Source of the DNA: Curtobacterium sp. VKM Ac-1395
Lineage (GTDB): Bacteria; Actinomycetota; Actinomycetes; Actinomycetales; Microbacteriaceae
Assembly: GCF_015350975.1 (NCBI RefSeq)
Contig: NZ_JADKRX010000004.1
Location: 62,001 to 126,000, forward strand
Length of the DNA stretch: 64,000 nt
Direction: 5' to 3'
The position numbers and the translations under genes were made by a program. This document shows, in pieces, positions 42,647 through 52,300 of the stretch. Positions within the stretch are counted from its first letter, which is position 1. Each line of letters starts with the position of its first letter. The notes below the pieces were generated by a model. That model saw only the letters and a program-made list of their open reading frames with translations, had not been told where the DNA came from and searched no databases.

Positions 42647-43530
42647 GCGGACTCCTTGGTGCGGGAGCGTCCGGCACGCGTGCGGCGCCGTCCGATCCGG
42701 CCGATGGCGACGAGCAGCACGAAGCCGAACAGCAGTGCACCGAGCGAGAAGATCGCGGCCACGTAGGGGTCGGTCTGCTGCACGAGCACGAGTGCGGTCT
42801 GGAAGGTGGTGCGGGAGAGGAAGGAGGCGAGGGTGTACTCGCCGAGGACGACGGTGATCGCGAGGAAGCAGGCGGCGAGGACGCCACGGCGGAGGTTCGG
42901 CAGGAGCACGCGCCACGTGACGGTCCACCACGAGGCGCCGAGCGACCTGGCTGCCTCGGACAGCGTCGTCAGGTCGGTCGCGGTGATCGCGGCGGCGATC
43001 GGGCGGAAGGCGAAGGGCAGTGAGACGATGCCGATCGCGAAGGCCAGGGTCCACGCGCCCGACCCGGCGATCCGCGAGACCACCTGGTAGACGGGCACGA
43101 ACCCGACGACGAGCACCACCGCGGGGACGGTGATCGGCACGATGCAGACGAACTCGAGCAGCCGACGGAGCCGTGGGTACCGCAATGCGGTGATGAGCTG
43201 CGCGGGCAGGAGCACCAGCAGGATGATCGCCACGGTGATCACGGCGATGACGAGCGACGCCCCGAGTCCGTCGAACACCGGCTGGTACGTCGCACGGTTG
43301 ACCGGGTCGGCGAGCGCGGCGTAGTGCGCGCCCGTCAGGCTGCCGTCGGTGCCCTGCCGGAACGTGAACTGCACCAGGGCCAGGAGCGGCACCGCGAAGA
43401 CGAGGCCGACGAGCACCAGGACGACCGTGGCGGTGACCCGTGACGGGGCGGCGCCGAAGCGGCGGAGGCGAGCCGGGCCTCCTGGCCGTGTCGACCCGGC
43501 CACCGGCGCGGAGGGAGCAGCGGCGCTCAT
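42643..43530 (-). CDS. ABC importer permease, second subunit
   Basis: The 295-residue permease has six helices. The first is VTATVVLVLVGLVFAVPLLALVQF, followed by a loop with RQGTDGSLTGAHYAAL. The EAA motif is TTLSEAARSLGASWWTVTWRVLLP. The RTRAGRSRTKESA tail is basic. It is the PotC-like partner. ATG 43530 overlaps the upstream permease stop. The operon is compact, so all four parts should be made together. Confidence 0.9.
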
Positions 43531-44495
43531 CGCTGCCACCTGGCGGCCCGGCGCTGCAGGAGCGCGTAGGCACTCATCACGACGGCCATCACGACGACCA
43601 TGCCGAGGGCGAGCACCCCGGCGACGTTCTGCAGTCCGATGATCGTCTCGCTGGTGAGCTGCTGCCGGATCGTCAACGGGACGATGCCGCCCTGCGAGAT
43701 GAGCGCCGCGGCCGTGGCGAACGACGAGAACCCGTTCGCGAACAGCAGGAGCAGCGATCCCCAGAACGCCGGGGCGAGCACGGGGAGCGCGATCCGGCGC
43801 CAGTAGGTGGCCCGGGAGGCACCGAGGGTGGCGGCGGCCTCGCCCCACTGGGTCTTCACGCCCTCGAACGCCGGCATGAAGGTGAGGACCATGAGCGGCA
43901 CCTGGAAGTAGAGGTACGGGATCACGAGCCCGGGGACCGTGTAGAGGAAGGCCCCGTTCGCGTTGACGTCCCAGTGGAACGTCGTGATGAGCCAGGTCGT
44001 GACGAGGCCCTGCGCGCCGATCGTGGCGATGAACGCGAACGCGAGCATCACCCCGCCGAACTGTGCGAGAACGCTGGCGACCGAGTCGATCATCGACCGG
44101 ACCAGGCCGTCGGGCCGGAGCGCGGAGAGCGCCCAGCAGACGACCGCGCCGACCACGGCGCCGATGACCGCGGAGACCGCGGAGAGCGCACCCGATGCCC
44201 CGAAGGCGCGGAGGATGCTCGGGTCGGTGAACGCGGCGAGGTTCGCCAGGGTCGGACGTCCGGCTACGTCGAAGAACCCGCTGCCGACCGCGATGAGGGC
44301 GGGGACGGCGAGGAACAGGACGACGTAGACGCCGAACGGGGCGAGGCCGAGCCAGGCGAGGCCGGGCCGACGACGACGGGGTCCGACGGCACCCCGGGGG
44401 CTGGTAGGGGTGCTCGTGCCGGTGTCGCGGCGGGGCGCATCGGCACCGGTGGACGCGGGGGCCGGCGGCGCAGCCGGTGCCGATGCGGTGGTCAT
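43527..44495 (-). CDS. ABC importer permease, first subunit
   Basis: The 322-residue PotB-like permease has a Pro/Thr-rich cytosolic tail (about 1-45). Six helices follow, starting at LAWLGLAPFGVYVVLFLAVPALIAVG. The coupling loop is WGEAAATLGASRATYWRRIALP. It begins six bases after the substrate-binding gene ends. Fifteen extra residues of low complexity at the start (SAPAAPPAPASTGADAP) carry no domain, so the exact start could be downstream. Confidence 0.88.
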   Translation of the reverse strand: MTTASAPAAPPAPASTGADAPRRDTGTSTPTSPRGAVGPRRRRPGLAWLGLAPFGVYVVLFLAVPALIAVGSGFFDVAGRPTLANLAAFTDPSILRAFGASGALSAVSAVIGAVVGAVVCWALSALRPDGLVRSMIDSVASVLAQFGGVMLAFAFIATIGAQGLVTTWLITTFHWDVNANGAFLYTVPGLVIPYLYFQVPLMVLTFMPAFEGVKTQWGEAAATLGASRATYWRRIALPVLAPAFWGSLLLLFANGFSSFATAAALISQGGIVPLTIRQQLTSETIIGLQNVAGVLALGMVVVMAVVMSAYALLQRRAARWQR

Positions 44496-44500
44496 GCTGG

Positions 44501-45655
44501 TCAGGACCCCATCGTGGCGGACCACTTGGCAGCGAGGACCTTCGCGGCCGCGGTCACCTGGTCGTCGCTCAGCTCGACGTAGTCCTTCGGGGCGCCGCCG
44601 GCAGCGTCGAGGGCGTCCTGGTCGACCTTGCCGGACTTCTCCATCGCGGCGAGCGTGGCGGGGAACGCACCGGCCTGCAGGTACAGGTTCTGCGCCGTCG
44701 GGCTGGCGATGTACTCCTGCCACAGGCGGGCCGCGGCGGGGTGCGGGGCGTCCTTGTTGATGGCCTGCGCGTAGTACGAGCCGAGCGCGTCGCCCTTCGG
44801 CACGACCGTCTTCCAGTTCTTGTTCCCGCTGGCACCGGCAGCCGGGCCCCAGGCGAGGTTGTTGTACGACCACTGCACGACGACGGGCGTCTCACCCGAG
44901 GCGACCGTCGCCTGCGTCGGCAGCACGTTCTGCCAGTTGCCGGCGGACTTGAGCTTGCCGAAGTAGTCGACGCCCTTCGTGACGTCGTCGGCCGAGCCAC
45001 CGTTCTCCAGCGCCGCGAGGTAGACCGCGCTCGCGGCCTGGTTCGCCTGGGTCGGGTCGCCCGCGATCGAGACCTTGCCCTTGTACTGCGGGTCGAGCAG
45101 GTCGTCCAGGTCCTTCGGCGCCGTCGTGATCTTGCTCGAGTCGTAGCCGATCGACATCAGGCCCGTGTAGTCACGGGTCCAGGCGCCCTTCTCGTCCTTC
45201 AGCGTGGTCGGGATGTCGTCCCAGTTCGCCACCTTGTAGTCCGTCAGCAGACCGAGGTTCTGCTGCAGCACCGCGTTGCCGAGGTCGAGAACGTCGGGGG
45301 CGGTGTCCTGGCCCTGCTGCGACTTCACCGCGGCGACCTCGTCGGCGCTCGAGCCGTTCGGGTTGGCCGAGGAGACCGTGATGCCGTACTGCTTCTGGAA
45401 GCCGTCGATGATCTTGCCGTAGTTGGCCCAGGTCGGCGGGAGGGCGATGACGTTGAGCTTGCCCTCGGCCTTCGCGGCCTTCACGAGGGCGTCCATGCCG
45501 CCGGCGCTCTCGGCGCTCGTGGCGGTCTTCCAGTCGGTGTCACTCGTGCTGCCGGCGCCGCCGGTCGATGCGGAACTCGTGGCGGAGCAGCCGGCGAGGG
45601 TGACGACGGCCGCTGCGGCCAGCGCGAGGCCGGCCATGGTGCGCTTGTACTGCAC
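44501..45655 (-). CDS. ABC substrate-binding lipoprotein, iron/polyamine type
   Basis: GTG 45655 gives 384 residues with a lipoprotein signal and lipobox LAGC (Cys23). The mature part matches extracellular solute-binding family 1/PotD-like proteins: KAEGKLNVIALPPTWANYG, TAPDVLDLGNAV, and a later VVVQWSYNNLAWGP. Clues to the ligand are weak; iron, spermidine/putrescine or an aminophosphonate are all possible. The frame could extend upstream, but the lipobox and AAAGG placement favour this start. It is the first gene of the operon. Confidence 0.9.
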   Translation of the reverse strand: MQYKRTMAGLALAAAAVVTLAGCSATSSASTGGAGSTSDTDWKTATSAESAGGMDALVKAAKAEGKLNVIALPPTWANYGKIIDGFQKQYGITVSSANPNGSSADEVAAVKSQQGQDTAPDVLDLGNAVLQQNLGLLTDYKVANWDDIPTTLKDEKGAWTRDYTGLMSIGYDSSKITTAPKDLDDLLDPQYKGKVSIAGDPTQANQAASAVYLAALENGGSADDVTKGVDYFGKLKSAGNWQNVLPTQATVASGETPVVVQWSYNNLAWGPAAGASGNKNWKTVVPKGDALGSYYAQAINKDAPHPAAARLWQEYIASPTAQNLYLQAGAFPATLAAMEKSGKVDQDALDAAGGAPKDYVELSDDQVTAAAKVLAAKWSATMGS

Positions 45656-45849
45656 GGTGGTGCCTTTCGGGTGCTCAGGGGTGAGCCCGAGGGATCGGGT
45701 TCGTCGACGATCGTGGGCGCGGTCGGTTTCCGGCGGCTGCTCCGACGGTGAACGGTGGCGGAACAGCGCGTGCGGTTGTACGGTTCTGTCCACTTCTTCA
45801 TGCCGGCGCGGGCAGCGCTGGCAGCGCTCGGACCAGCCTGGAGGCTCGG

Positions 45850-46287
45850 ATGCAGTTCACGACGACGGTCCTGCAGGCGCGGAAGACGGCGACAGGACTC
45901 CCCGTGCCGTCCGACGTCATCGAGGCGCTGGGGTCGGGGAAACGCCCCGCCGTGGTGGTCACGCTGGACGGGGGCTACACCTACCGCTCGACGGTCGGCG
46001 TGATGAACGAGCAGTTCCTGGTGCCCCTGTCCGCCGAACACCGCGAGGGGTCAGGCGTCGCCGCCGGGGACTCCGTCGTGGTGACCCTCACGCTCGACAC
46101 CCTGCCGCGGTCGGTCGACGTGCCCGAGGACCTGTCGGCGGCGTTCGCCGAGGCCGGGGTCCGTGCGGCGTTCGACACGCTGTCGGCCTCGCGGCAGCGC
46201 GCGCTGGTCGACCCGGTGACGCAGGCGAAGGCCCCGGAGACCCGTGCGCGCCGGGTGGCGAAGGCAGTGGAGTCGCTCCGGGGGTAG
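45850..46287 (+). CDS. DUF1905/YdeI-type small protein
   Basis: The 145-residue protein starts at ATG 45850, with GGAGGC at 45840-45845 as the ribosome site. Its N-terminal half (MQFTTTVLQARKTATGLPVP, then IEALGSGKRPAVVVTLDGGY) is the beta-barrel DUF1905. The C-terminal half (AFAEAGVRAAFDTLSASRQRALVDPVTQAKAPETRARRV) is the helical YdeI/OmpD-associated segment that often follows it. No activity is known for the family. It is single and faces the nnrD gene. Confidence 0.82.
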   Translation: MQFTTTVLQARKTATGLPVPSDVIEALGSGKRPAVVVTLDGGYTYRSTVGVMNEQFLVPLSAEHREGSGVAAGDSVVVTLTLDTLPRSVDVPEDLSAAFAEAGVRAAFDTLSASRQRALVDPVTQAKAPETRARRVAKAVESLRG

Positions 46288-46348
46288 GGAGCGCGGGTCC
46301 TGGCCCCCTCGTTCCCTCGCCCCCTCGCCCCCTCGCCTTCGCGGGTCC

Positions 46349-46446
46349 TTTCGCGCGGAGCGAGTGGTTCCGCGCGGAGGAGGTCGTTCGTTCCGACCGC
46401 CTCCGCACGGAAGGACTTCCCATCGCGGACGTCGTGGGAAGGAACG
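46349..46446. repeat. Dispersed ~75-bp repeat with 19-bp tandem units, copy A
   Basis: The 75-nt core 46372-46446 aligns without gaps to the reverse complement of 49178-49252, sharing AGGAGGTCGTTCGTTCCGAC, ATCGCGG and GGGAAGGAA. It is preceded by a 19-nt repeat: TTTCGCGCGGAGCGAGTGG (46349-46367) then TTCCGCGCGGAGGAGGTCG (46368-46386). It fills much of the gap between the convergent DUF1905 and nnrD genes. Confidence 0.75.
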
Positions 46447-46492
46447 CGCGCCCGTCGTCGCGCCGCGGGTCGAGGACCGAGGGGCCCGAGGG

Positions 46493-47356
46493 TCAGGCGC
46501 CGAACTCGACCAGGACGCGCGGGATCTCGTTCAGCAGCTCGCTCGCCAGGTACCCCATGGGTCCGACCTGCACGGCGAGGCGGTCGCCGGCGGCAGCGTG
46601 CACCTGAGTTGCCCACACGGTGGCCTGTGCGACGTCGGCACCGCGGGCGAGCAACCCGGTGATGGCGCCGGAGAGGACGTCGCCGCTCCCGCTGGTCCCG
46701 AGTCCGCCGGCCCCGGTGCCCTTCGCCCACGCGCGGCCGTCCGGCGCGGCGACGACCCCGCCGAGCGACACGACGGCACCGTAGCGTTCGGCGATCTCGG
46801 CCGCGTCGGTGTGGTCGTCGGAGGTGTCGTGCCCGAGGAGGCGCTCGGCCTCTCCCGAGTTGGGCGTCATCACCAGACGCCCGCGGAGCGGTGCGAGCTC
46901 GTCGACGAGGTCGGACGCGACCCCGAGCGCGAAGGCGTCGAGCACGACGACGGTCTCGTCCCCGACGGCGGCGGCGAGTCCGGCCACGAGGTCGCGGCTG
47001 CCCTCGGGCTCGTCCAGGCCGGGTCCGACGAGCACGGCGTCCGCGCTGCCGAGGTCGTCCGTCAAGCTCTGGATCGCGCCGACGGCGACGTGGCCGTCCT
47101 CGTCCTCGTCGAGTGGTTGGACGCCCGACTCCGGCAACGCGACGGCGACGTGCAGGGCGACGCTGCGGGCCACGGCGAGCGTCAGTCGTCCACCGCCGAC
47201 GCGCAGGGCCGCGGTGGCGGAGAGCATCGCGGCGCCGGGGGTCTTCGCGGCGCCGCCGATGACGAGCACCTGGCCGCGGCCGTACTTGCTGCCGCCGGTG
47301 TCGGGCAGCGACCACTCGCGGAGCAGGTTCGGGGTGACCGGGGTGGGATCAGACAT
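46493..47356 (-). CDS. nnrD: ADP-dependent NAD(P)H-hydrate dehydratase
   Basis: The 287-residue ribokinase-fold enzyme dehydrates damaged NADHX/NADPHX back to NAD(P)H. The segments KYGRGQVLVIGGAAKTPGAAMLSATAALRVGGGRL and VLVGPGLDE are characteristic. The GTSGSGDVLSGAITG motif with the catalytic Asp and VHAAAGDRLAVQVGPMGYLASELL near the end are also present. ATG 47356 overlaps the phosphatase stop by eight bases. The epimerase domain (NnrE) is not fused here. Confidence 0.92.
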   Translation of the reverse strand: MSDPTPVTPNLLREWSLPDTGGSKYGRGQVLVIGGAAKTPGAAMLSATAALRVGGGRLTLAVARSVALHVAVALPESGVQPLDEDEDGHVAVGAIQSLTDDLGSADAVLVGPGLDEPEGSRDLVAGLAAAVGDETVVVLDAFALGVASDLVDELAPLRGRLVMTPNSGEAERLLGHDTSDDHTDAAEIAERYGAVVSLGGVVAAPDGRAWAKGTGAGGLGTSGSGDVLSGAITGLLARGADVAQATVWATQVHAAAGDRLAVQVGPMGYLASELLNEIPRVLVEFGA

Positions 47357-48095
47357 GGACGTCGTCCTTCCGTCCTTCGTGCTCGGTGACCTCTGCCGCC
47401 GGGTCCTCCTCGAGGTGCCCGGTGCCCGAGAACTCCTCGAGCGTCCACGGACCACCGACAGCGTCACGGCGGAGTCGGGTCAGCGAGGCGTTGGCGACCG
47501 TGTGTGTCGCCGCGAAGTCCATGAGGGCGGTCTCGTCGAGGTCGAGGCAGACCGCGACGACGAGCATGACGACGGCGTCGTGTGCAGCGACCACGAGCCG
47601 CTCGGCTCCGTCGATGCGGTCGACGTCGGAGAGCACGGAGCGCAGCCGGAGCATGACGTCGACCCAGGACTCCCCGCCGGCCGGCCGATGGTAGTACTTC
47701 CCCAGCCACTGGCGACGCTGTTCCTCGTCGGGGTGCAGGTTCTGGGCACCGGTGCGGGTGAGGCGGTCGAGCACGCCGAGCTCCCGGTCACGCAGCCGTT
47801 CGTCGACCCGCTTCGTCGGTTCCGCCAGGCCGCCGGCCTCGAGCGCGATGCCGATCGTCTGCTGTGCCCGGCGGTAGGGCGAGACCCACAGCGCGACGGG
47901 CACGTCGTCGACGCCACGTTCGGCGAGTTCGGACCCGAGGGCCCGCGACTGTTCCTCGCCGAGCGGGCTCAGCGGCACGTCGGCGTCACGGTGGTCGACC
48001 TCGATGACGTCCGCGCCGGCGGCCTCCGCTCGACCGGCTGCGACGTTCGCGGTGGACTCCCCGTGGCGGACGAGCCAGATCTCGGTGACTGCCAT
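47349..48095 (-). CDS. Histidine phosphatase family protein
   Basis: The 248-residue protein has the RHG catalytic motif IWLVRHGESTANVAAGRAEAAG at the start. The second histidine lies in ERLVVAAHDAVVMLVV. Phosphoglycerate-mutase-like segments include PLSPLGEEQSRALGSEL and LWVSPYRRAQQT. The longer core with HRPAGGESWVDVMLRLRSVL suits a broad phosphatase rather than a glycolytic mutase. It is cotranscribed with nnrD, which suggests housekeeping of damaged phosphate metabolites, but the substrate is unknown. Confidence 0.88.
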   Translation of the reverse strand: MAVTEIWLVRHGESTANVAAGRAEAAGADVIEVDHRDADVPLSPLGEEQSRALGSELAERGVDDVPVALWVSPYRRAQQTIGIALEAGGLAEPTKRVDERLRDRELGVLDRLTRTGAQNLHPDEEQRRQWLGKYYHRPAGGESWVDVMLRLRSVLSDVDRIDGAERLVVAAHDAVVMLVVAVCLDLDETALMDFAATHTVANASLTRLRRDAVGGPWTLEEFSGTGHLEEDPAAEVTEHEGRKDDVHV

Positions 48096-48119
48096 GCCGC
48101 CACGCTAGGCCGTGTCGGC

Positions 48120-49085
48120 TCAGGCCGCAGCCAGGATCGCGCTCGGGCCGGGGCGGACCGCGCACGGGAGACCGGCAGCGCGAAGACGGTGGACGAGGGA
48201 CGCGGGCTCGTGGAGGTCCCGCCACTCGGTCCGGACGACCCGGCGGACGTCGGGCACCGTGAGCAGGGCCTCCTGCCGCCGTTTCTCGTCGAGGAAGACC
48301 TCGGTCGGTGACCGCCCGGCGAGGTACCGCGCCTGTGTGTACTTCGCCCGGCCGTCGACCTCGACCACCACGCCCTGTTCCGGGAACCAGAAGTCGACGA
48401 TGATCCGCCGACCGTCCACGACGAACTCCTGCTGCAGGACCGGCTCCGGCAGGCCGAGCTCGCGGAAGACGACCCGAGCGAACGACTCCGCCACGGACCC
48501 AGATCGTCCGTCGGCCAGGTCGAACACGAGCTCAGCGACTCGACGTCCGCGTGCACTCGGATGGGTGTCGAGTGCCCACCGGAGGTCCGTCAGTGTGGCC
48601 CCGTTCCGCAGCGCCGAGTCCGTCAGCACCACGGCGGCGCGGACGTCCCCGGTCAGGGCGACGTCGACGACCGTGCGCGGGACGGTCGTGACGAGGGCGG
48701 ATCCGCTCCGGAAGGACTCGGTCGGGTGGAGGGACCGCGTGTGCAGGACGAGGCCCGTGGTTCGGCTGCGGTAGCGGGACCTGGGTACGGTCACGTGGAC
48801 CTCGTCGGGCCACCCGTGCAGCGAGGGGAGCCCGAGGAGGGCGGCCGCTGACAGGTGGGAGGCGGTCGCCGGTTCCCCGAGCCGTGCCAGACGCGCGTGG
48901 ACGCGGGTGACGTGACGGGTGCGAGGCCCGGCGGCGTCCCATTCGGCGGCTCGGACGAAGGCGTTCGGGCCGACGCGGACGAGTCGGTCCGGCCCCTCGC
49001 GGGCTGTCCGGCGGCGCATCGCCGAACCGGTCCGCCCGGCTTCTCGTGTCGGTGTGGCGCGGTGGATGGGGAGTGGTCTGTCCAT
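48120..49085 (-). CDS. AbiEi-antitoxin-like / DUF559 fusion protein
   Basis: ATG 49085 gives 321 residues. The N-terminal two thirds has ARLARLGEPATASHLSAAALLGLPSLHGWPDEVHVTVPRSRYRSRTTGLVLHTR-type sequence (positions ~48-100), the layout of AbiEi-type wHTH/antitoxin proteins. The C-terminal third (IIVDFWFPEQGVVVEVDGRAKY, then TEVFLDEKRRQEALL) is a Vsr/DUF559 PD-(D/E)XK-like fold. Such fusions are frequent orphan genes in actinobacteria. No AbiEii toxin gene lies beside it. Nuclease activity is not shown. Confidence 0.72.
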   Translation of the reverse strand: MDRPLPIHRATPTREAGRTGSAMRRRTAREGPDRLVRVGPNAFVRAAEWDAAGPRTRHVTRVHARLARLGEPATASHLSAAALLGLPSLHGWPDEVHVTVPRSRYRSRTTGLVLHTRSLHPTESFRSGSALVTTVPRTVVDVALTGDVRAAVVLTDSALRNGATLTDLRWALDTHPSARGRRVAELVFDLADGRSGSVAESFARVVFRELGLPEPVLQQEFVVDGRRIIVDFWFPEQGVVVEVDGRAKYTQARYLAGRSPTEVFLDEKRRQEALLTVPDVRRVVRTEWRDLHEPASLVHRLRAAGLPCAVRPGPSAILAAA

Positions 49086-49177
49086 GACGACCACGATGCC
49101 CACTCCCACCAGCACCAGGCGGGCCGACGGCGGGTCTGGGGACGAGCCTCCCGTCCGCCCCCCTGTGGAGGAGATCC

Positions 49178-49303
49178 CCTTCCTTCCCAGACCACCCGCG
49201 ATGCACAGCGAGAACGCGCACAGGGGGTCGGAACGAACGACCTCCTACGCGCGTTTCGACCCCCCACACGCGAAACAACCCCCCACGCGCGAAACGACCT
49301 CAC
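49178..49303. repeat. Dispersed ~75-bp repeat with 19-bp tandem units, copy B
   Basis: 49178-49252 is the reverse-complement match of 46372-46446. Next to it three 19-nt units (49247-49265, 49266-49284, 49285-49303) read ACGCGCG/ACACGCG, then TTTCGAC or AAACRAC, then CCCCCC or CTCAC. It occupies much of the 275-base gap between the AbiEi-like gene and the mannosidase. Confidence 0.75.
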
Positions 49304-49360
49304 TCCCCACCCCCACACGACGCCGGACGGACGCACCCGAGCCCGTCCGGCGTCGCGGCC

Positions 49361-52300
49361 CTACGCCCGCTGCACCCGCAGCGTGACGATCTCGAACGGG
49401 CGGAGCGTCAGCGACACCGGCGAGCCCGCGTCCCACGTCGCCCCGAGCGGCCGCTCGAGCAGGTCCACCTGGGTCACCGAGCCGACGGCGAACCCGAAGT
49501 CCACGCCGACGCCGGTCGCCCGACCGCCGAGCGCCTCGTACAACCGGACGATGACGTCCCCCGATCGGTCCTCCGCGAGCTTGACGGCCTCGACGAACAC
49601 CTGCGGCGAGGACACCACGACGAGGGGCTCCACCACAGCCGTCCCGGGAGCCGACCGCACCGGCAGGTTCAGCCGGTAGCCGGAGTCCGCGGCGTCGAGC
49701 ACCGACACACCCACGCGCAGCACCGTGCGGAACACGTGGTGCCCCTGGTCGGCGTGCGGGTCCGGGAACGTCGGGCCACGCAGCAGCGACTCGCGCACGA
49801 GCGTCGTCGTGCCGCCGTCCGGCCGGGTCGCTCTCGTGATGTCGTGCCCGTAGGTGGAGTCGTTCGCCACGGCGACGCCGAAGCCGGGCTCCGCGACGTG
49901 CACCCAGCGGTGCGCCGAGGTCTCGAAGCGGGCGAAGTCCCACGAGGTGTTCTGGTGGGTCGGCCGGTCGATGTGGCCGAACTGGATCTCGCTCGAGGCC
50001 TGGTCGGCCTTGAGGTCGAGCGGGAACGCCAGCTTCAGGAGCTTCTGCTGCTCGTGCCAGTCCACCTCGGTCTCCACGACGAGCTCCGGCTCGCCCTCGA
50101 CGGCGGAGTACCGCGTGGTGACGGTGGATCCTCCGGTCGGACGGACCACCACGAGGGCGTCTCCGTCGATCGTCACGGAGGTCGCGGCCAGGGGCTTCCC
50201 GTTGCGCTGGTAGGCGCGGTCGATGTCCCACGCCTCCCACTGGTTCGGGGTGTCCCGGAAGACCGTGTACTCGGCAGCGGCTGATCCGGGGGCGATCGCG
50301 TCACGCCCGGACGCGCGCTCGACGAACGACACCACGTGGCCGGCGCCGTCGATGGTCGCCAGGACCACGCCGGTGTCGAAGACGAAGCCGTCACCGGACC
50401 GGACGGGAGGCACCGCTCGCGCTGGCACGCCGACGGAACCTCCCAGCGCGGTCACGTCGCCGGCCGTGACGGGCGCGGCGTTGAACTGGACGACGGATCC
50501 GCCGTCGTCGCCGCCGGCGAGCGCCGTCGTCGCGGTCCCGATCAGGCCGTTGAGCACCGTGGCCACGCGGGCGTACTGCTCCTCGGCGTTCTCGTAGACC
50601 CAGGCGATCGAGGACCCCGGCAGGATGTCGTGGAACTGCTGGAGCAGCACCGTGTGCCAGGCCTCCTCGAGCTCGTCGTACGGGTAGTCGGCGCCGAGTC
50701 GGACCGCAGCCGTGGCAGCCCAGAGCTCGGCCTCGCGGAGCAGGTGCTCCGAGCGGCGGTTGCCCTGCTTCGTGCGGATCTGCGACGTGTAGGTGCCGCG
50801 GTGGAACTCGAGGTACATCTCCCCCGACCAGACACCGGGCGTCGGGAGCTCCTGCTCGAGCTGTTCGAACACCTGGGCGGGCGTGCCGAGCGTCACGCGG
50901 GGTGAGCCGTCGAGGTCGTGCTGCCGGTGGGCGGCGCCGACCATCTCGCGGGTGGGTCCACCACCGCCGTCGCCGAAGCCGTAGAGCAGCATCGACGTGT
51001 TCGCGGTGCCGCGCTCCTTGTTCTGGCGCTCCCCGCGGTGCAGGTCGGCGGGCGAGACGTCGGAGTTGTACGTGTCCGCCGGGGGCAGGTGGGTCAGGAC
51101 GCGGGAGCCGTCGATGCCCTCCCAGTGGAAGGACGTGTGCGGGATGACGTTCGTCTCGTTCCACGACGGCTTCTGCGTGACGAACCACTTCGACCCGCTG
51201 GCGCGGATGATCTGCGGCAGGGCGCCGGTGTACCCGAACGAGTCGGGGAGCCATGCCTCGGGGGTGTCGATGCCGAACTCCTCGAGGAAGAAGCGCTTGC
51301 CGGCGACGAACTGCCGCGCCAGGGCCTCCCCTCCGGGCAGGTTGGTGTCCGACTCGACCCACATGCCGCCGACCGGGATCCACCGGCCCTCGGCGACGCG
51401 CTCCTTGATCCGGGCGAAGACGGAGGGGTACTCGTCGCGGATCCAGGCGTACTGCTGTGCCGACGAGCACGCGAACGTGAAGTCGGGGTCGCGGTCCATC
51501 AGGTCGAGCACGTTCGAGAACGTCCTGGCGCACTTGCGCTTCGTCTCGCGCACGGGCCACAGCCAGGCGGAGTCGATGTGCGCGTGTCCGACGGCGATCG
51601 CGTGGTGCGCGGCTGCCGAGGCGGGCACGGCCAGCACGGGTTCGAGCACCGACCGTGCCGCCGCGGCCGAACCGGCGACGTCGTCGGGGTCGAGCGCGTC
51701 GGCCGCCCGCTCGAGCGCGCGGAGGATGTCCGCGCCCCGGGTGCCGTCGGTGGGCAGCTCCGCCATCAGGCCGCGGAGGACCCAGAGGTCCTGCTGCAGC
51801 TCCCACACGGTGTCGTCACGCTCGACGACCTCCAGCGCCGCCAACCGGTAGATCGGCTCGTCCCCGGCGGTCGAGCGCGACCCGAGTGGCGTCGCCCCCT
51901 GGAAGTCGTCGCCGCCGATGTCCGGGTTCGCGCCGGCCTCGACGTAGAGCTCGAACGACTCCCCCGGACCCACCTCGAGCGGGACGGCGTTGTTCCGCGG
52001 CTCGATGGCCTTGATCGTCGTGCCGTCGGGGCGGTACGCGAGCCCCTCGGCCTGGAAGCCCGGGTGCCGCTTCGTGAAGCCGAGGTCGACGAACAGCTCC
52101 GCCACGGTGCCCTCGGCGGTCCCGAAGTCGTCCGGCACGGTCCCGGTCACTCGGAACCACGTCGTGCCCCACGGCCGACCACCCCACGGGGAGCCGACCG
52201 TGAACGGGGTGAACGACTGCGTCACCGCCGAGTCGAACGGCACCGGTTCGCCCGGGACCTCCCAGGCCTCGATGGTGACCGGGGCCGAGCGCCGGTGGAC

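Noticed and set aside
49247-49303. CRISPR-like array from 19-bp units
   Set aside because: Units are adjacent with no spacers and only three copies; no cas genes are near.
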